Shown: positions 33,488 to 42,439 of the stretch, piece by piece
How the letters are laid out: every line of letters begins with the position of its first letter
Position numbering within the stretch: the stretch's first letter is position 1
DNA from: Sphingobacteriales bacterium
GTDB taxonomy: Bacteria > Bacteroidota > Bacteroidia > Chitinophagales > UBA2359
Length of the DNA: 64,000 nucleotides
Assembly (NCBI GenBank): GCA_016718845.1
Contig: JADKCK010000005.1
Location: 1-64,000, forward strand
Direction: 5' to 3'
The notes under the pieces: model-generated
The model's input: the letters and a program-made list of their open reading frames with translations, nothing else
Told to the model about the DNA's origin: nothing
The model's database searches: none
Program-made: the position numbers and the translations under genes

Positions 33488-36400
33488 TTACAACTTAATT
33501 TCTTTGATGTTCAAAGTTTGTAGTTGTTTTTTACTAGCATCTGGCAGGTTATTTTCGCGACAATCTAATAGGTTAAGGTGTATTTGGCTAACTGTTTTTA
33601 CAATTTCATCGCCCGAAATGTTGTTTTTGGCAATGTATAATTGTTTAAGCGTTTTTAGGCTTTCGACACCTTCGAGGCTTGTTAGTTCGTTTCGGCTACA
33701 ACCTAGGTAGTTAATTTTGTCTAGGTGTTCAATCCCTTTGGTTGATTTTATGGCGTGTTCGCTAATGTTTAGCTCGGTTATATTGGTTAGGTGTTGTATG
33801 CCTTGCAGGTTGTTTAGCTTGTAGCTTAGGCGGTTTTTGGTAGCATGGTGGAAGCTAAAACGTTTGGTCGCAAAAATTTGTTTTAGGTCTTCGTCCGTTG
33901 GCAGGTCTAATATTTCTCCTTTTTCTAAAAAAACATTAAATGCCATTCGCCATTGTGGTTGTAGGCTTGCCCACCAGAAGGTACGTTTTTCGGGGTCGTT
34001 AAAATACTCGGCTGTGGCAAAACGCACTGGTGTTTTGGGTGTTTTATCGGTATCAACGCTTGTTACTTCGGTGGTAGTGGTTTCGGTTGTTGCTGCTACA
34101 ATTTCGGTGTCTTTATTTTCGGTGGTTGCGTTTGCAGGTGTATCTATGGTTGTTTTAACCATTTGGGAGGTGTTAGTTGGCGTTTTTACCAAAGGTTCGT
34201 CTTTTACAACTACTTTTTCTGTTTCCACGGTGGGTTCTTGGGTAGTTTTTTCGACAGCCAACTCGTTTGGCGGTGTTGTTACGGTAGTGGTAGTTTTTTC
34301 TTTTTTATTGCTTTTACTTGTTGTTTTTGCTTTAGTCTCTACAACAGGTGTTTGGGCTTTGGTGTCGGGTATAGGTTCGCTTGCAATAACAATTGGGTTA
34401 GCTTTGGCAGCTACAAGCTTGTTGCTTGTTGTTTTTTGCTCGGGTACTAACTGATTTGCTTTTGTGGCTTTACCTTTTTTGCTACTTGGTTTGTTGGCGG
34501 GGATAGTTTCAGGTAAGCTTTCGGCTACTTTGGTGGTATCTGTTTTAGCTGTTTCAACAACAATATTGGGTGTGTGGGTACCTATTTCTTTTTCGGCTTT
34601 GGCAACTAAGTTATCTATTTTTTGCTTTAAAACCGATTTTAAGTTGGTTTTTTTGCTTGTTTTAGCGGGTGTTTTTTTGTTTGGTTGCTTAGTTGTTTTT
34701 TCGGATATCGGAGCATTTGCTTCTGGAACATTGGCTACCTCAATTTTTGTTTCTGTTGTTTCTATTGGGGTATTTAGTTCTTCGGTGTTTGTTGCGGCAG
34801 ATACAATTTGCTGTTTTGTGTTTGTTTGCTTAGTTTGGGTGCCTTTTTTTGCAGTTTCTTTTTTCTTGCCTTTATTTTTGCTATCATCGTTGGTGGCTGT
34901 ATTTTTTTCAATGCTAGCCGGCTCAACAACTGTGGTTTCAAGGGGTGTTTCGGTTATGTTTTCGTTAGCGCTATTATCTTTTGTTTCTGTTTCTTCTTTC
35001 ACCAAAGCTCGTTTTAGCACAATTTGTTTGGGCGATTCGATTTTAGCGGGTATTACTTCTTCGGGGGCTTTTTCTTCGGTATTTTCGGCGGTTGGTGTTT
35101 TTGTTTCGGGCAGGGGCAATGGTTGTTTTGCCGATTTGTTATTGTTGCTTGGTGCGTTTTGTTTATTGCGGTTTAGCAGCATATCTTTTTTTTGCTGCGG
35201 GCTGGGCAAGTTAACTCTTTTAATTTCTTCTTTTTTGTCCTTAGATATTTGGATGGGTGTGTTTTCGGTCGTATTTTTTACAACGGGCACTTCTTGCTCT
35301 CGTTTTGCATCTGTTTGGGGTGTTTCTTTGTTTTCGGCGGGTATTTCATTTTTGCGTATCAGTTGCAATTGTTTGGGCTCTTTTACTAACGGTATATTAT
35401 CGTTGTTGTTTGGCAACACAGTTTGTTGTTCGCGGTTTAAAACTACTTGATTAGAGCCATTAGGTATATTTTTTTCTAAGTCTATTAATTCGCTATCTTC
35501 GTTTGTTGGTTTTATTCGTTTATATTGCGAGATAGTATTATCGCGTACTTTCAATAAGTTTTCTAGTTCGGTTACTTTGCGGCGTAGTTGTTTAAGTTCT
35601 TCTGTTTCGGGGATAATGCGTATTTCGCGGGCGCATTTGCCGTTTTTATTTTCGCTGGGTATAAATTCTACTGCCATGCCTCGGTACAAGCCATCGTTAG
35701 GCATATTAGGCACATACGATTTGTAGAAGAACAACAACTCGGAGCTTTCGCCCGACCTAATATAACCAAAGGTTTTTAGGTCGTCGTAGCTTTCTATCAC
35801 CCCAATCATTGTTTTGTTTTTGTTAGATGCAGGCGGAATAGATATGTTATCGGCGCATGGACCTCGGTCGTTGCTACCTATGGTAAATTCCACTTCGTAG
35901 GCATCTTGTATGTCGGTCATGCCTGGTGGTTGTTGAAAATACAAATCGGTTTCGTACACAATAAGTCCCCAATTTTCGGCGGCGTTAAAAAACTTAATAC
36001 GTCCGCGTTGTTTTTGGGTAGGCTTTTGAATAACTTGGGCAAGATTTCGGAGTAGTTCTTCGGTTGAGTTATTAACCTTAATGTGTATGTCTAAATCGCT
36101 AACAATTAGGTGTGTATTGCCTTTAAGCGGTATTACTTCGCCCATAAATAGGCGTTTGGGTGTAAAATCGCGTTCTTTCCAACGGTATTTGCTGTAGTGG
36201 GGGTCGTTATAGTTATCGTTGCTAATAACGGGTGCCGAGTAAGAGTCGGCGAGCTCTAATATAAAATCGTCGGCTTTTTTACCCCCTGTTACTTGATAAA
36301 AATATTCTTTATATTCGAGTATTTTTTGATAAGCTTCGCGTTGTTCGAGTGGTAATTTGTAGTGTGTATTGGCATCAAATATACAGTAAAAAGAGAAATC

Positions 36401-36538
36401 TTTATCTTTTTTTAAGATGCATAGCAATTCTAACAACACATTAATAGAGGGTTGTGTGGTGTCTTGCCAATAACAAAGATTGGTGCCGTCGATAAAGAAA
36501 GTGGTATTTTTTTGAAAATTATTATCGCTTTTAGCCAT
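33488..36538 (-). CDS. NYN ribonuclease domain + two cold-shock-like domains + disordered region + LRR fusion
   Basis: The 1016-aa cytoplasmic protein has an unusual architecture. Residues 10-140 match the Zc3h12a/Regnase-type NYN (PIN-like) RNase fold: FFIDGTN (Asp17), CIFDANTHYKL (Asp55), KKADDFILELAD (Asp90/91), VISNDNYNDPHY (Asp108/112), then YRWKERDFTPKRLFMGEV. All metal-binding acids appear intact. Two OB-like cold-shock domains follow, near 178-245 (RGRIKFFNAAENWGLIVYE) and 253-325 (IGVIESYDDLKTFGYIRSG). Next come a short coiled coil (327-360) and about 470 Lys/Thr/Glu/Pro-rich, probably disordered residues. The C-terminus is an LRR domain (about 840-1016) opened by WWASLQPQWRMAF. It is probably an RNA-cleaving or RNA-sensing protein; the target is unknown. 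No signal peptide is present. It is monocistronic, with its own -7 box and terminator. Confidence 0.8.
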   Translation of the reverse strand: MAKSDNNFQKNTTFFIDGTNLCYWQDTTQPSINVLLELLCILKKDKDFSFYCIFDANTHYKLPLEQREAYQKILEYKEYFYQVTGGKKADDFILELADSYSAPVISNDNYNDPHYSKYRWKERDFTPKRLFMGEVIPLKGNTHLIVSDLDIHIKVNNSTEELLRNLAQVIQKPTQKQRGRIKFFNAAENWGLIVYETDLYFQQPPGMTDIQDAYEVEFTIGSNDRGPCADNISIPPASNKNKTMIGVIESYDDLKTFGYIRSGESSELLFFYKSYVPNMPNDGLYRGMAVEFIPSENKNGKCAREIRIIPETEELKQLRRKVTELENLLKVRDNTISQYKRIKPTNEDSELIDLEKNIPNGSNQVVLNREQQTVLPNNNDNIPLVKEPKQLQLIRKNEIPAENKETPQTDAKREQEVPVVKNTTENTPIQISKDKKEEIKRVNLPSPQQKKDMLLNRNKQNAPSNNNKSAKQPLPLPETKTPTAENTEEKAPEEVIPAKIESPKQIVLKRALVKEETETKDNSANENITETPLETTVVEPASIEKNTATNDDSKNKGKKKETAKKGTQTKQTNTKQQIVSAATNTEELNTPIETTETKIEVANVPEANAPISEKTTKQPNKKTPAKTSKKTNLKSVLKQKIDNLVAKAEKEIGTHTPNIVVETAKTDTTKVAESLPETIPANKPSSKKGKATKANQLVPEQKTTSNKLVAAKANPIVIASEPIPDTKAQTPVVETKAKTTSKSNKKEKTTTTVTTPPNELAVEKTTQEPTVETEKVVVKDEPLVKTPTNTSQMVKTTIDTPANATTENKDTEIVAATTETTTTEVTSVDTDKTPKTPVRFATAEYFNDPEKRTFWWASLQPQWRMAFNVFLEKGEILDLPTDEDLKQIFATKRFSFHHATKNRLSYKLNNLQGIQHLTNITELNISEHAIKSTKGIEHLDKINYLGCSRNELTSLEGVESLKTLKQLYIAKNNISGDEIVKTVSQIHLNLLDCRENNLPDASKKQLQTLNIKEIKL

Positions 36539-36568
36539 AATGGTATATGTTTATTTTAGCAAAAGCTA

Positions 36569-36576
36569 CAAAGCTA
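36569..36576 (-). promoter_or_regulatory. -7 box (TAGCTTTG on the minus strand) of the NYN-CSD-LRR gene
   Basis: Reverse complement of CAAAGCTA gives TAGCTTTG, 30 bp upstream of the ATG at 36538. Confidence 0.55.
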
Positions 36577-37516
36577 TTGCGGTGATACAAAGTGCAGTTT
36601 GTATCTAATAAATCTAAAAATAAGTAGAAAGCGATAAGCGAAAGGTAACTACGAAAAGAATACGACGAAGGTAGGTAAGGAGCGGAGTGGATAATCGGAT
36701 AACAAACACGGTGCTTTGCTTGGTAATTTGGTGTAAAATGTACAGCCAAAAAGCCTACAAACACAACTATATTTTTTGCTTTGTTTGCCTTAAAAGTAAA
36801 ATGCTAAGGTTTGGGTACTAGGCGTAATTTGCAGTTTGTGCCCTAAATTATTGGCATAAAAATACTTTTTACTTTTTAACAAAACGAATGTTAGGGTGTT
36901 TGGCTAAACAATAGTTTGCCTTTAATACAAATAACATTCTACAAATACATAAGTGGTGATTATACCGTTGATGTTGATATTATCTAATTTTTATAAAAAT
37001 AATAACCATTCAGAAATTGAGTATTTTGTATTGTTTAGCAAATTTTGCCTTTGTTGGGTTAAAGGTGGCTTAATTTGGTGTAAACGGTTCAAAGATACAA
37101 GTTTTGAAGGTGCAAAACAAATGAAAATAGCTAAAAATACATAGAAAACTATGGTGCAAATAATTGTAATTTATTGATATTACCAAATGCAAGGTAGTAA
37201 GTCAATATTTTTTATTATTGGGACGCTTTAATTTATAGGCTAAATGGTCAATTTGTATTGGTTTTTAAATTTTAATTTTTACGGTCGTGGTTTCTTTTTA
37301 GGTACTAATCGCGATGCTCTTGCTATTTTTAGGTATTAAAAGATAGTAGCTGCGTGATTAATTTTTGTTGAAAGACATTAATTATTTCATACAAGAATGT
37401 GTCTACAACGTTTTTATTGGTGCTTTATTGTGTTTTATGGTGCAAAGTTAGCGCATTATTGTTATAAATTGCAACTATTTGGCTGTTTTTTTGTAGATAG
37501 GTGCATTTTTTTTCGA
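36577..37516. other. Gene-free intergenic stretch of about 0.94 kb
   Basis: No convincing open frame, RNA gene or repeat is seen. Short frames here (for example 36953-37144 plus) lack codon structure and a plausible start. The stretch is AT-rich and unusually long for this window. Confidence 0.55.
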
Positions 37517-40500
37517 CTATAGCTCAATAAATTCTTGTTTAGGTTGTATAAGTGGTAATCTAACAAAAAAAGTAGTGCCAATATTAACTTCCGATTCGAA
37601 CCAGATTTTACCTTTTGCTGCTTCGATAATGCTTTGCGACATGGCTAAACCTAAGCCCATGCCCGAGTTTTTGGTAGTAAAATTGGGGTTAAATACTTTT
37701 TCGCGCATTTCATGGCTAATACCAGTACCATTATCGGCAACGGCAATAATAACAGTTTTTTCGTTTAGTTTTACATTTACCACAATTACGCCTTTTTGGT
37801 TAGGGGGTATTGCTTGTATAGCATTTTTTATAAGGTTAGTAAATACCCTAATTAGTTGGTTTTTGTCGGCATAAACAAAGCAAGGTCTGTCGGGTAGTTT
37901 AGCGTATAGGTGTGCTTCTTGGGCATCGTTATACAAGCCAATAACGTTGTTGATAATGGCTTTTAGGTCAATATTTTCGTTATTGGGTTTAGGCATTTTA
38001 GCAAAGTTCGAAAACTCGGTGGCAATTTGCGACAATAAATCTATTTGTTCTATCAACCGAACTAATATTTTTTCGGTCATTTGTTGTACATTTGGGTGCT
38101 TGTCGCGGTAGGCACGTTGTAGGTGTTCAATACCCAGTTTCATGGGTGTTAGCGGGTTTTTTATTTCGTGGGCTACCTGCCTTGCCATTGATTGCCATGC
38201 ATTTTGCCGCTCGGATTGTGCCAACAGTTTTACGCTGCTTTCTAATTCTTTGATAGTGGTGTTGTATTGTTGCACTAAGGCTCCAATTTCGTCGTTATCG
38301 GGCCACGACAATAGCTCGTTTTTTTTGCCTAATTGTATACCGCGCAGTTTTGCACTAATCATCAACAAGGGGTTGGTGATGGTATTGGATACAAAAACAG
38401 CTAATACTAAACCAATTATCAACAAAAGTACATATATATTAATAATTTGGGTTAAAAAACGCGAAATTTCGTTTCTAAATTCTTTTTCGCGGGCAAAATA
38501 AGGCAAATTTAAAAAACCTACTAATTCGTTTTGTTTATCTTTTAAGGGCATATACGATGCTATATAACTTAATTTGCCAATTTGTTCAGTTTGTACAAAT
38601 TGGTTTTCAAAATCATTGACAATAGCATGGTAGGCATAGGGGTTTAGTTGTTTGGAAACTAAATGTTGCGTAAAAATCAAGGGTTGCGAGGTGCTAATTA
38701 GCTGCCCATATTTATTAAAAACATTTATATCAATGCTGTAAATTTCGGATAGTTCTTTGGACAAAGCATTGAAATAATCGGTGTTTACCGGGTCGTTTAT
38801 TAAATTAGTAAAGGTTTGTTCGTTTGGATTGTGGCGCACATTATTTTCTATTGCCCTCAATATTTCGCTTTGTTTTTGTATCAGGTTTTCGCGGTTATGT
38901 TGGTCGGACAGGTTAAAAAAGTAAGAGGTGGTAGCTGCACCTATGGCTACAAACGATACCAACAAAACAGTAACAAGCAGCATATTTATACGTCTTCGTA
39001 ACGAGCTGTACAATAGGTTTTTTATAAAACTAATGCTTGATACACCCTTTGTAATAGATATAAATATAATAACTATAATAAATGAAAGTAAAAGTATCGT
39101 GTATATGTAAATAAATAAAGATAATAGGCTAAAAATTGTTTGTTTTTCTTGCGATACAATTACTGTTTTTTCTTGAGATACGATTGCTGTTTTTTCTTGA
39201 GATACGATTGCTATTTTTTGTGGTGGTAAGTTGTATAATAAATGTTTATGTTGGTTAACCGAAGTACTTGAGTAATTAACTAAAATGGTATCTCGGTTTT
39301 TACGCTCTATTTTGCCATTGGCTTGCGTCTCTTCAAAAACAGTAAACACGGTATCACGTATGGTTGATGTTACTTGGCTGATAAAATTAGAGTCTTGGCG
39401 ATACGGATATGGATAACTACCCAATGAGCTTTCTAGTATTTTGTTGCTATAAATGGCATATTTATAGTCCAAGCTTTCGTTTGTTTGTCGGTATTGGTCT
39501 TCGAGGGTTAACTCGGGATACACATTACTTTTGTCTAATTTAGGACGCATCTCTATATAAATGTATCCAGCAATATTATCGGTATCAAAAATGGGCAACT
39601 TTGCCAAATAGTTATAACTACCCGGTTCGCCACGTATTAAGTAAATATAGCTATTGTTAGTGCGTAGTTGGTTAATTGTTTTGTATTGATAATCCTCTTC
39701 GGTGGTAATGCGTTGTTCGGTTTTGTCCACAAAGCGGTGTTGATTGTCAAAAGCGGCAATATCTATTTCATATCGCTCAAAATGCTGGCTGTTCAGGTAG
39801 GTTCTTTTTATATATTGCGACAAACTTTCGGGTATTTTTGACACTCGTTTATTTTGAAAATAAATAACCAAATCGTTGTCTGTTATTATATTGAATGCTG
39901 CTTTATCCAGTAAATCTTCGGTAATTGGGTCTTCTTGAATAGCCAATTTACCCGCAAAACGTTTGCTGTTTTCAAAACTTCGTTGTTCGGTAAAATGATA
40001 AATTAGTAAAGTAAATAGTATAGAAAAGAAAAAGACATAAGCAAACAACCGCATGGGTGTAAGCGACGGATACAGGGCAATAGAAAAATAGCGAATACTA
40101 TTAATAAATACAATTAGCCATACTAAAGTGAGTAAATGAGACCACGAAAATTTGAAAAAATATAAAATAGGTATGTATAAAAACAAAATTAAACCTATAC
40201 CTACCAAATGTTGCCATCGGTTGATAGCTAATTGAGCTACAATACGAGCTAAGTTTTGGAGCAACAACACATAAATAATCCATAAAAAACCCATCGATAA
40301 CAAAGCCGATAGACTGAAAGAGCTAGAATATAATATATTTATTATATCTATTTTTATATTAAAATAATAAAAGAATATTTTTATAATATAATAAAGCCCA
40401 TATGTAGATATAAAAGAAATACTTACTATCAATAAATAAAGCACAAAGTGCCACTTGGTATTTTTTTTGTATTGTTTATACCACTTAAACGAGGGCATTA

Positions 40501-41524
40501 TTTGATACAAAAAAGCAACTATCCAGCTTAAGCCTATAATGTTAATTAGTAAATCGCCAGGCGATATAAATAAAAGATACCTACTATATTGTTTAACGCT
40601 AAATAATTGGGTTTGGTGCAAAGTATTAGGCAAATCAAATACAACCATCAATGCCTTAACCAACAAAAAAAGTGTTACTAACAAAATACTTGCCTCTAAG
40701 GGGCGCTTGTTTTGCGTATTTATTTGCAAACATAATAAGGTAATACAAAAAAGTAAACCAATTATGCCCAGCAATTGCAAGCTAATAACTACATAATCAA
40801 CGCGTTTTTGCAGTAAGTTGTTGTTGTAGTTTAATTGTAAAAAATCGGTTTGGGTGGCATTAGCTATTGTATAAACCCTTGTTGTTGAAATAACGTTTTT
40901 TTTCGACAATATACTATCGGTTTTATTATCGCTTACCGTAGTATCATTTGTGGTGGCAATATTGGTAATAACAGGGAGGCTAAATTCAATTTCGGTGGGT
41001 ATACCTAATAACGGATTGTTGGTATTAGAAAGGTTTTTATTTTGTATTGCGTAATTGTATTTAATTAATTGTAGAGCAACAGCGGTTATTTTTTGTAAAT
41101 TGCCATCAATAGTTTGCAAAGGCAATGTTTTTTTACATAGCTGATAATAACCGTTGGGTAATTTCACTAAACGTGTTGCATCGCTATTGCTGTATAAAAA
41201 AGAATCGGGCGGCAATACCTTATTGTTGTTCCAGAACACTAAGGTATCGTTGCGATACAGCAATAGGGTGTAAGATTGGTCGTATAGGGTTTGTACTTCA
41301 ACGGGCTTATAGTTGCTACTTACTGCTTTAAGTATTAAAGGCTTGTTTTCTGTAATTTTTGAAAACGAGGCTTCCCAGTTGTTTAATGTTTTTTGTATTT
41401 TACTGGCAACCACATCTAAAGGCACAGGTGTTTGCTTAACATGCCAAACCGCAATGCCGCCCGCCAAAGACAACACCGATAATATAAGTACTACCCAATG
41501 ATACAGTCGTAGTTGTTGTAACAA
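37517..41524 (-). CDS. Large multi-pass membrane sensor histidine kinase (NtrY-like)
   Basis: The 1335-aa product has an N-terminal membrane helix (about 10-27) and an extracytoplasmic region. A cluster of six or more membrane helices spans about 240-515, followed by a second extracytoplasmic region (520-770) and more helices near 795-860 and 1010-1030. A HAMP-like linker follows. The kinase core is HisKA (ARQVAHEIKNPLTPMKLGIE, with the phospho-accepting His) and HATPase_c (NAIQAIPPNQKG, VADNGTGI, FTTKNSGMGLGLAMSQSII). The arrangement resembles NtrY-type kinases. No response regulator is adjacent, so it is an orphan kinase here; the signal is unknown. Three 8-residue repeats (IVSQEKTA/IVSQEKTV/IVSQEKQT) sit near residues 770-794, just before a membrane helix. 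Confidence 0.9.
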   Translation of the reverse strand: MLQQLRLYHWVVLILSVLSLAGGIAVWHVKQTPVPLDVVASKIQKTLNNWEASFSKITENKPLILKAVSSNYKPVEVQTLYDQSYTLLLYRNDTLVFWNNNKVLPPDSFLYSNSDATRLVKLPNGYYQLCKKTLPLQTIDGNLQKITAVALQLIKYNYAIQNKNLSNTNNPLLGIPTEIEFSLPVITNIATTNDTTVSDNKTDSILSKKNVISTTRVYTIANATQTDFLQLNYNNNLLQKRVDYVVISLQLLGIIGLLFCITLLCLQINTQNKRPLEASILLVTLFLLVKALMVVFDLPNTLHQTQLFSVKQYSRYLLFISPGDLLINIIGLSWIVAFLYQIMPSFKWYKQYKKNTKWHFVLYLLIVSISFISTYGLYYIIKIFFYYFNIKIDIINILYSSSFSLSALLSMGFLWIIYVLLLQNLARIVAQLAINRWQHLVGIGLILFLYIPILYFFKFSWSHLLTLVWLIVFINSIRYFSIALYPSLTPMRLFAYVFFFSILFTLLIYHFTEQRSFENSKRFAGKLAIQEDPITEDLLDKAAFNIITDNDLVIYFQNKRVSKIPESLSQYIKRTYLNSQHFERYEIDIAAFDNQHRFVDKTEQRITTEEDYQYKTINQLRTNNSYIYLIRGEPGSYNYLAKLPIFDTDNIAGYIYIEMRPKLDKSNVYPELTLEDQYRQTNESLDYKYAIYSNKILESSLGSYPYPYRQDSNFISQVTSTIRDTVFTVFEETQANGKIERKNRDTILVNYSSTSVNQHKHLLYNLPPQKIAIVSQEKTAIVSQEKTVIVSQEKQTIFSLLSLFIYIYTILLLSFIIVIIFISITKGVSSISFIKNLLYSSLRRRINMLLVTVLLVSFVAIGAATTSYFFNLSDQHNRENLIQKQSEILRAIENNVRHNPNEQTFTNLINDPVNTDYFNALSKELSEIYSIDINVFNKYGQLISTSQPLIFTQHLVSKQLNPYAYHAIVNDFENQFVQTEQIGKLSYIASYMPLKDKQNELVGFLNLPYFAREKEFRNEISRFLTQIINIYVLLLIIGLVLAVFVSNTITNPLLMISAKLRGIQLGKKNELLSWPDNDEIGALVQQYNTTIKELESSVKLLAQSERQNAWQSMARQVAHEIKNPLTPMKLGIEHLQRAYRDKHPNVQQMTEKILVRLIEQIDLLSQIATEFSNFAKMPKPNNENIDLKAIINNVIGLYNDAQEAHLYAKLPDRPCFVYADKNQLIRVFTNLIKNAIQAIPPNQKGVIVVNVKLNEKTVIIAVADNGTGISHEMREKVFNPNFTTKNSGMGLGLAMSQSIIEAAKGKIWFESEVNIGTTFFVRLPLIQPKQEFIEL
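39143..39214 (-). repeat. Three 24-bp in-frame tandem repeats inside the histidine kinase gene
   Basis: Units at 39143, 39167 and 39191 read TTCTTGAGATACGATTGCTG plus four bases on the plus strand. The first unit differs at three positions. They encode three copies of IVSQEK plus two residues. Confidence 0.9.
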
Positions 41525-41590
41525 AACAATAATTTTTTAACGTAAGCAAGTAAATAAACAGCGTGATTACAATTACCTTAAATAAGCACG

Positions 41591-41598
41591 CAAAAATA
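41591..41598 (-). promoter_or_regulatory. -7 box (TATTTTTG on the minus strand) of the histidine kinase gene
   Basis: CAAAAATA on the plus strand is the reverse complement of TATTTTTG and lies 66 bp upstream of the kinase ATG. The 368-bp divergent gap (41525-41892) also holds the rlpA promoter and nothing else recognisable. Confidence 0.5.
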
Positions 41599-41810
41599 CC
41601 ACAAAAAACCTGCCTATTTTCGTTTTATGCAAATTTTAACAAAAAAAAACAAAAACCTACCAATAGTACATCAACTAGATATGCTATAAAAACATAAAAT
41701 TTGGGCAATATAATTGATTTATTTTTTTGTAATTTTCAGCCAATTTTCATCTTTAAACCCCTAAAAATGTCATAATTCAACAACAAGGCGTATTTTAAGT
41801 GGTAAATCTT

Positions 41811-41840
41811 TTTGATTCTTGAACAATAATCGTACCTTTA
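41811..41840 (+). promoter_or_regulatory. Promoter of rlpA (TTTG / TACCTTTA)
   Basis: TTTG at 41811-41814 and TACCTTTA at 41833-41840 are 18 bp apart. The -7 box has one mismatch (A for the final G). The ATG is 52 bp downstream. Confidence 0.6.
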
Positions 41841-41892
41841 CTGCCGCCAAAACAACCTAAACTTATTTTCTAAACAAAAAGACATTTACTCA

Positions 41893-42318
41893 ATGAATCA
41901 TCTTTACTTGTTTTGTATCTTGCTGGTGGCAAGCCTAACGGTTTCTTTCAGCAGTACAGAAAGTTCAAATTGTGGCGTGGCAACGTATTATGCCGACCTT
42001 TTTCAGGGCAGACGCACCGCAAGTGGCGAGTTGTACGACAAAAATAAACTCACTGCCGCTCATCGTACCTTACCTATGGGTACAAAAATTAAAATTACTC
42101 GCACCGATAACCACAAATCAGTAGTAGTTCGTATCAACGACCGTGGTCCTTATGCACGAAACCGCATGTTGGACATTTCGAAATCCGCCGCCGAAAAAAT
42201 TGGTCTTTTACGCACTGGTAAAGCAACGGTAAAACTAGAAATTATTGACAAAAACAATAAAGTTGCACTAACCGAAGAAAATGCCGACGAACTAATAGCT
42301 ATACTCAACGAATGGTAA
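41893..42318 (+). CDS. rlpA: RlpA-like double-psi beta-barrel lipoprotein/secreted protein
   Basis: The 141-aa product has a signal peptide (residues 1-20) and a single RlpA-like double-psi beta-barrel domain: GVATYYADLFQGRRTASGE, TAAHRTLPMGTKIKI, VVRINDRGPYARNRMLDIS. The catalytic-type Asp in INDRGPY is present. RlpA proteins cleave glycan strands lacking stem peptides in Pseudomonas, and bind septal peptidoglycan in E. coli. The SPOR domain found in long RlpA is absent here, which is common in Bacteroidota. It is a single-gene unit with its own promoter and terminator. Confidence 0.9.
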   Translation: MNHLYLFCILLVASLTVSFSSTESSNCGVATYYADLFQGRRTASGELYDKNKLTAAHRTLPMGTKIKITRTDNHKSVVVRINDRGPYARNRMLDISKSAAEKIGLLRTGKATVKLEIIDKNNKVALTEENADELIAILNEW

Positions 42319-42331
42319 TTGTACGCTAAAC

Positions 42332-42370
42332 AAAAACTCCCCCACGCTGTAAAAGCATGGGGGAGTTTTT
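42332..42370 (+). terminator. Rho-independent terminator after rlpA
   Basis: AAAAACTCCCCCA pairs with TGGGGGAGTTTTT around CGCTGTAAAAGCA. It lies 13 bp after the stop. Confidence 0.93.
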
Positions 42371-42439
42371 GTTTGATATTTATTTCAAAATAAATAAAGT
42401 AGATGCAGACTTAATTTATATGGCAAGATAAAGATGTCC

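Noticed and set aside
34464..35450. 328-codon plus-strand frame
   Set aside because: It lies opposite the low-complexity Lys/Thr/Glu region of the NYN-CSD-LRR gene, and its own product is a Val/Ser/Phe-rich shadow.
36531..36764. 77-codon minus-strand frame upstream of the NYN gene
   Set aside because: It has no family match, overlaps the NYN start and covers its -7 box.
36953..37144. 63-codon plus-strand frame in the gene-free gap
   Set aside because: It has a GTG start, no promoter box in place and an unremarkable Lys/Asn-rich product.
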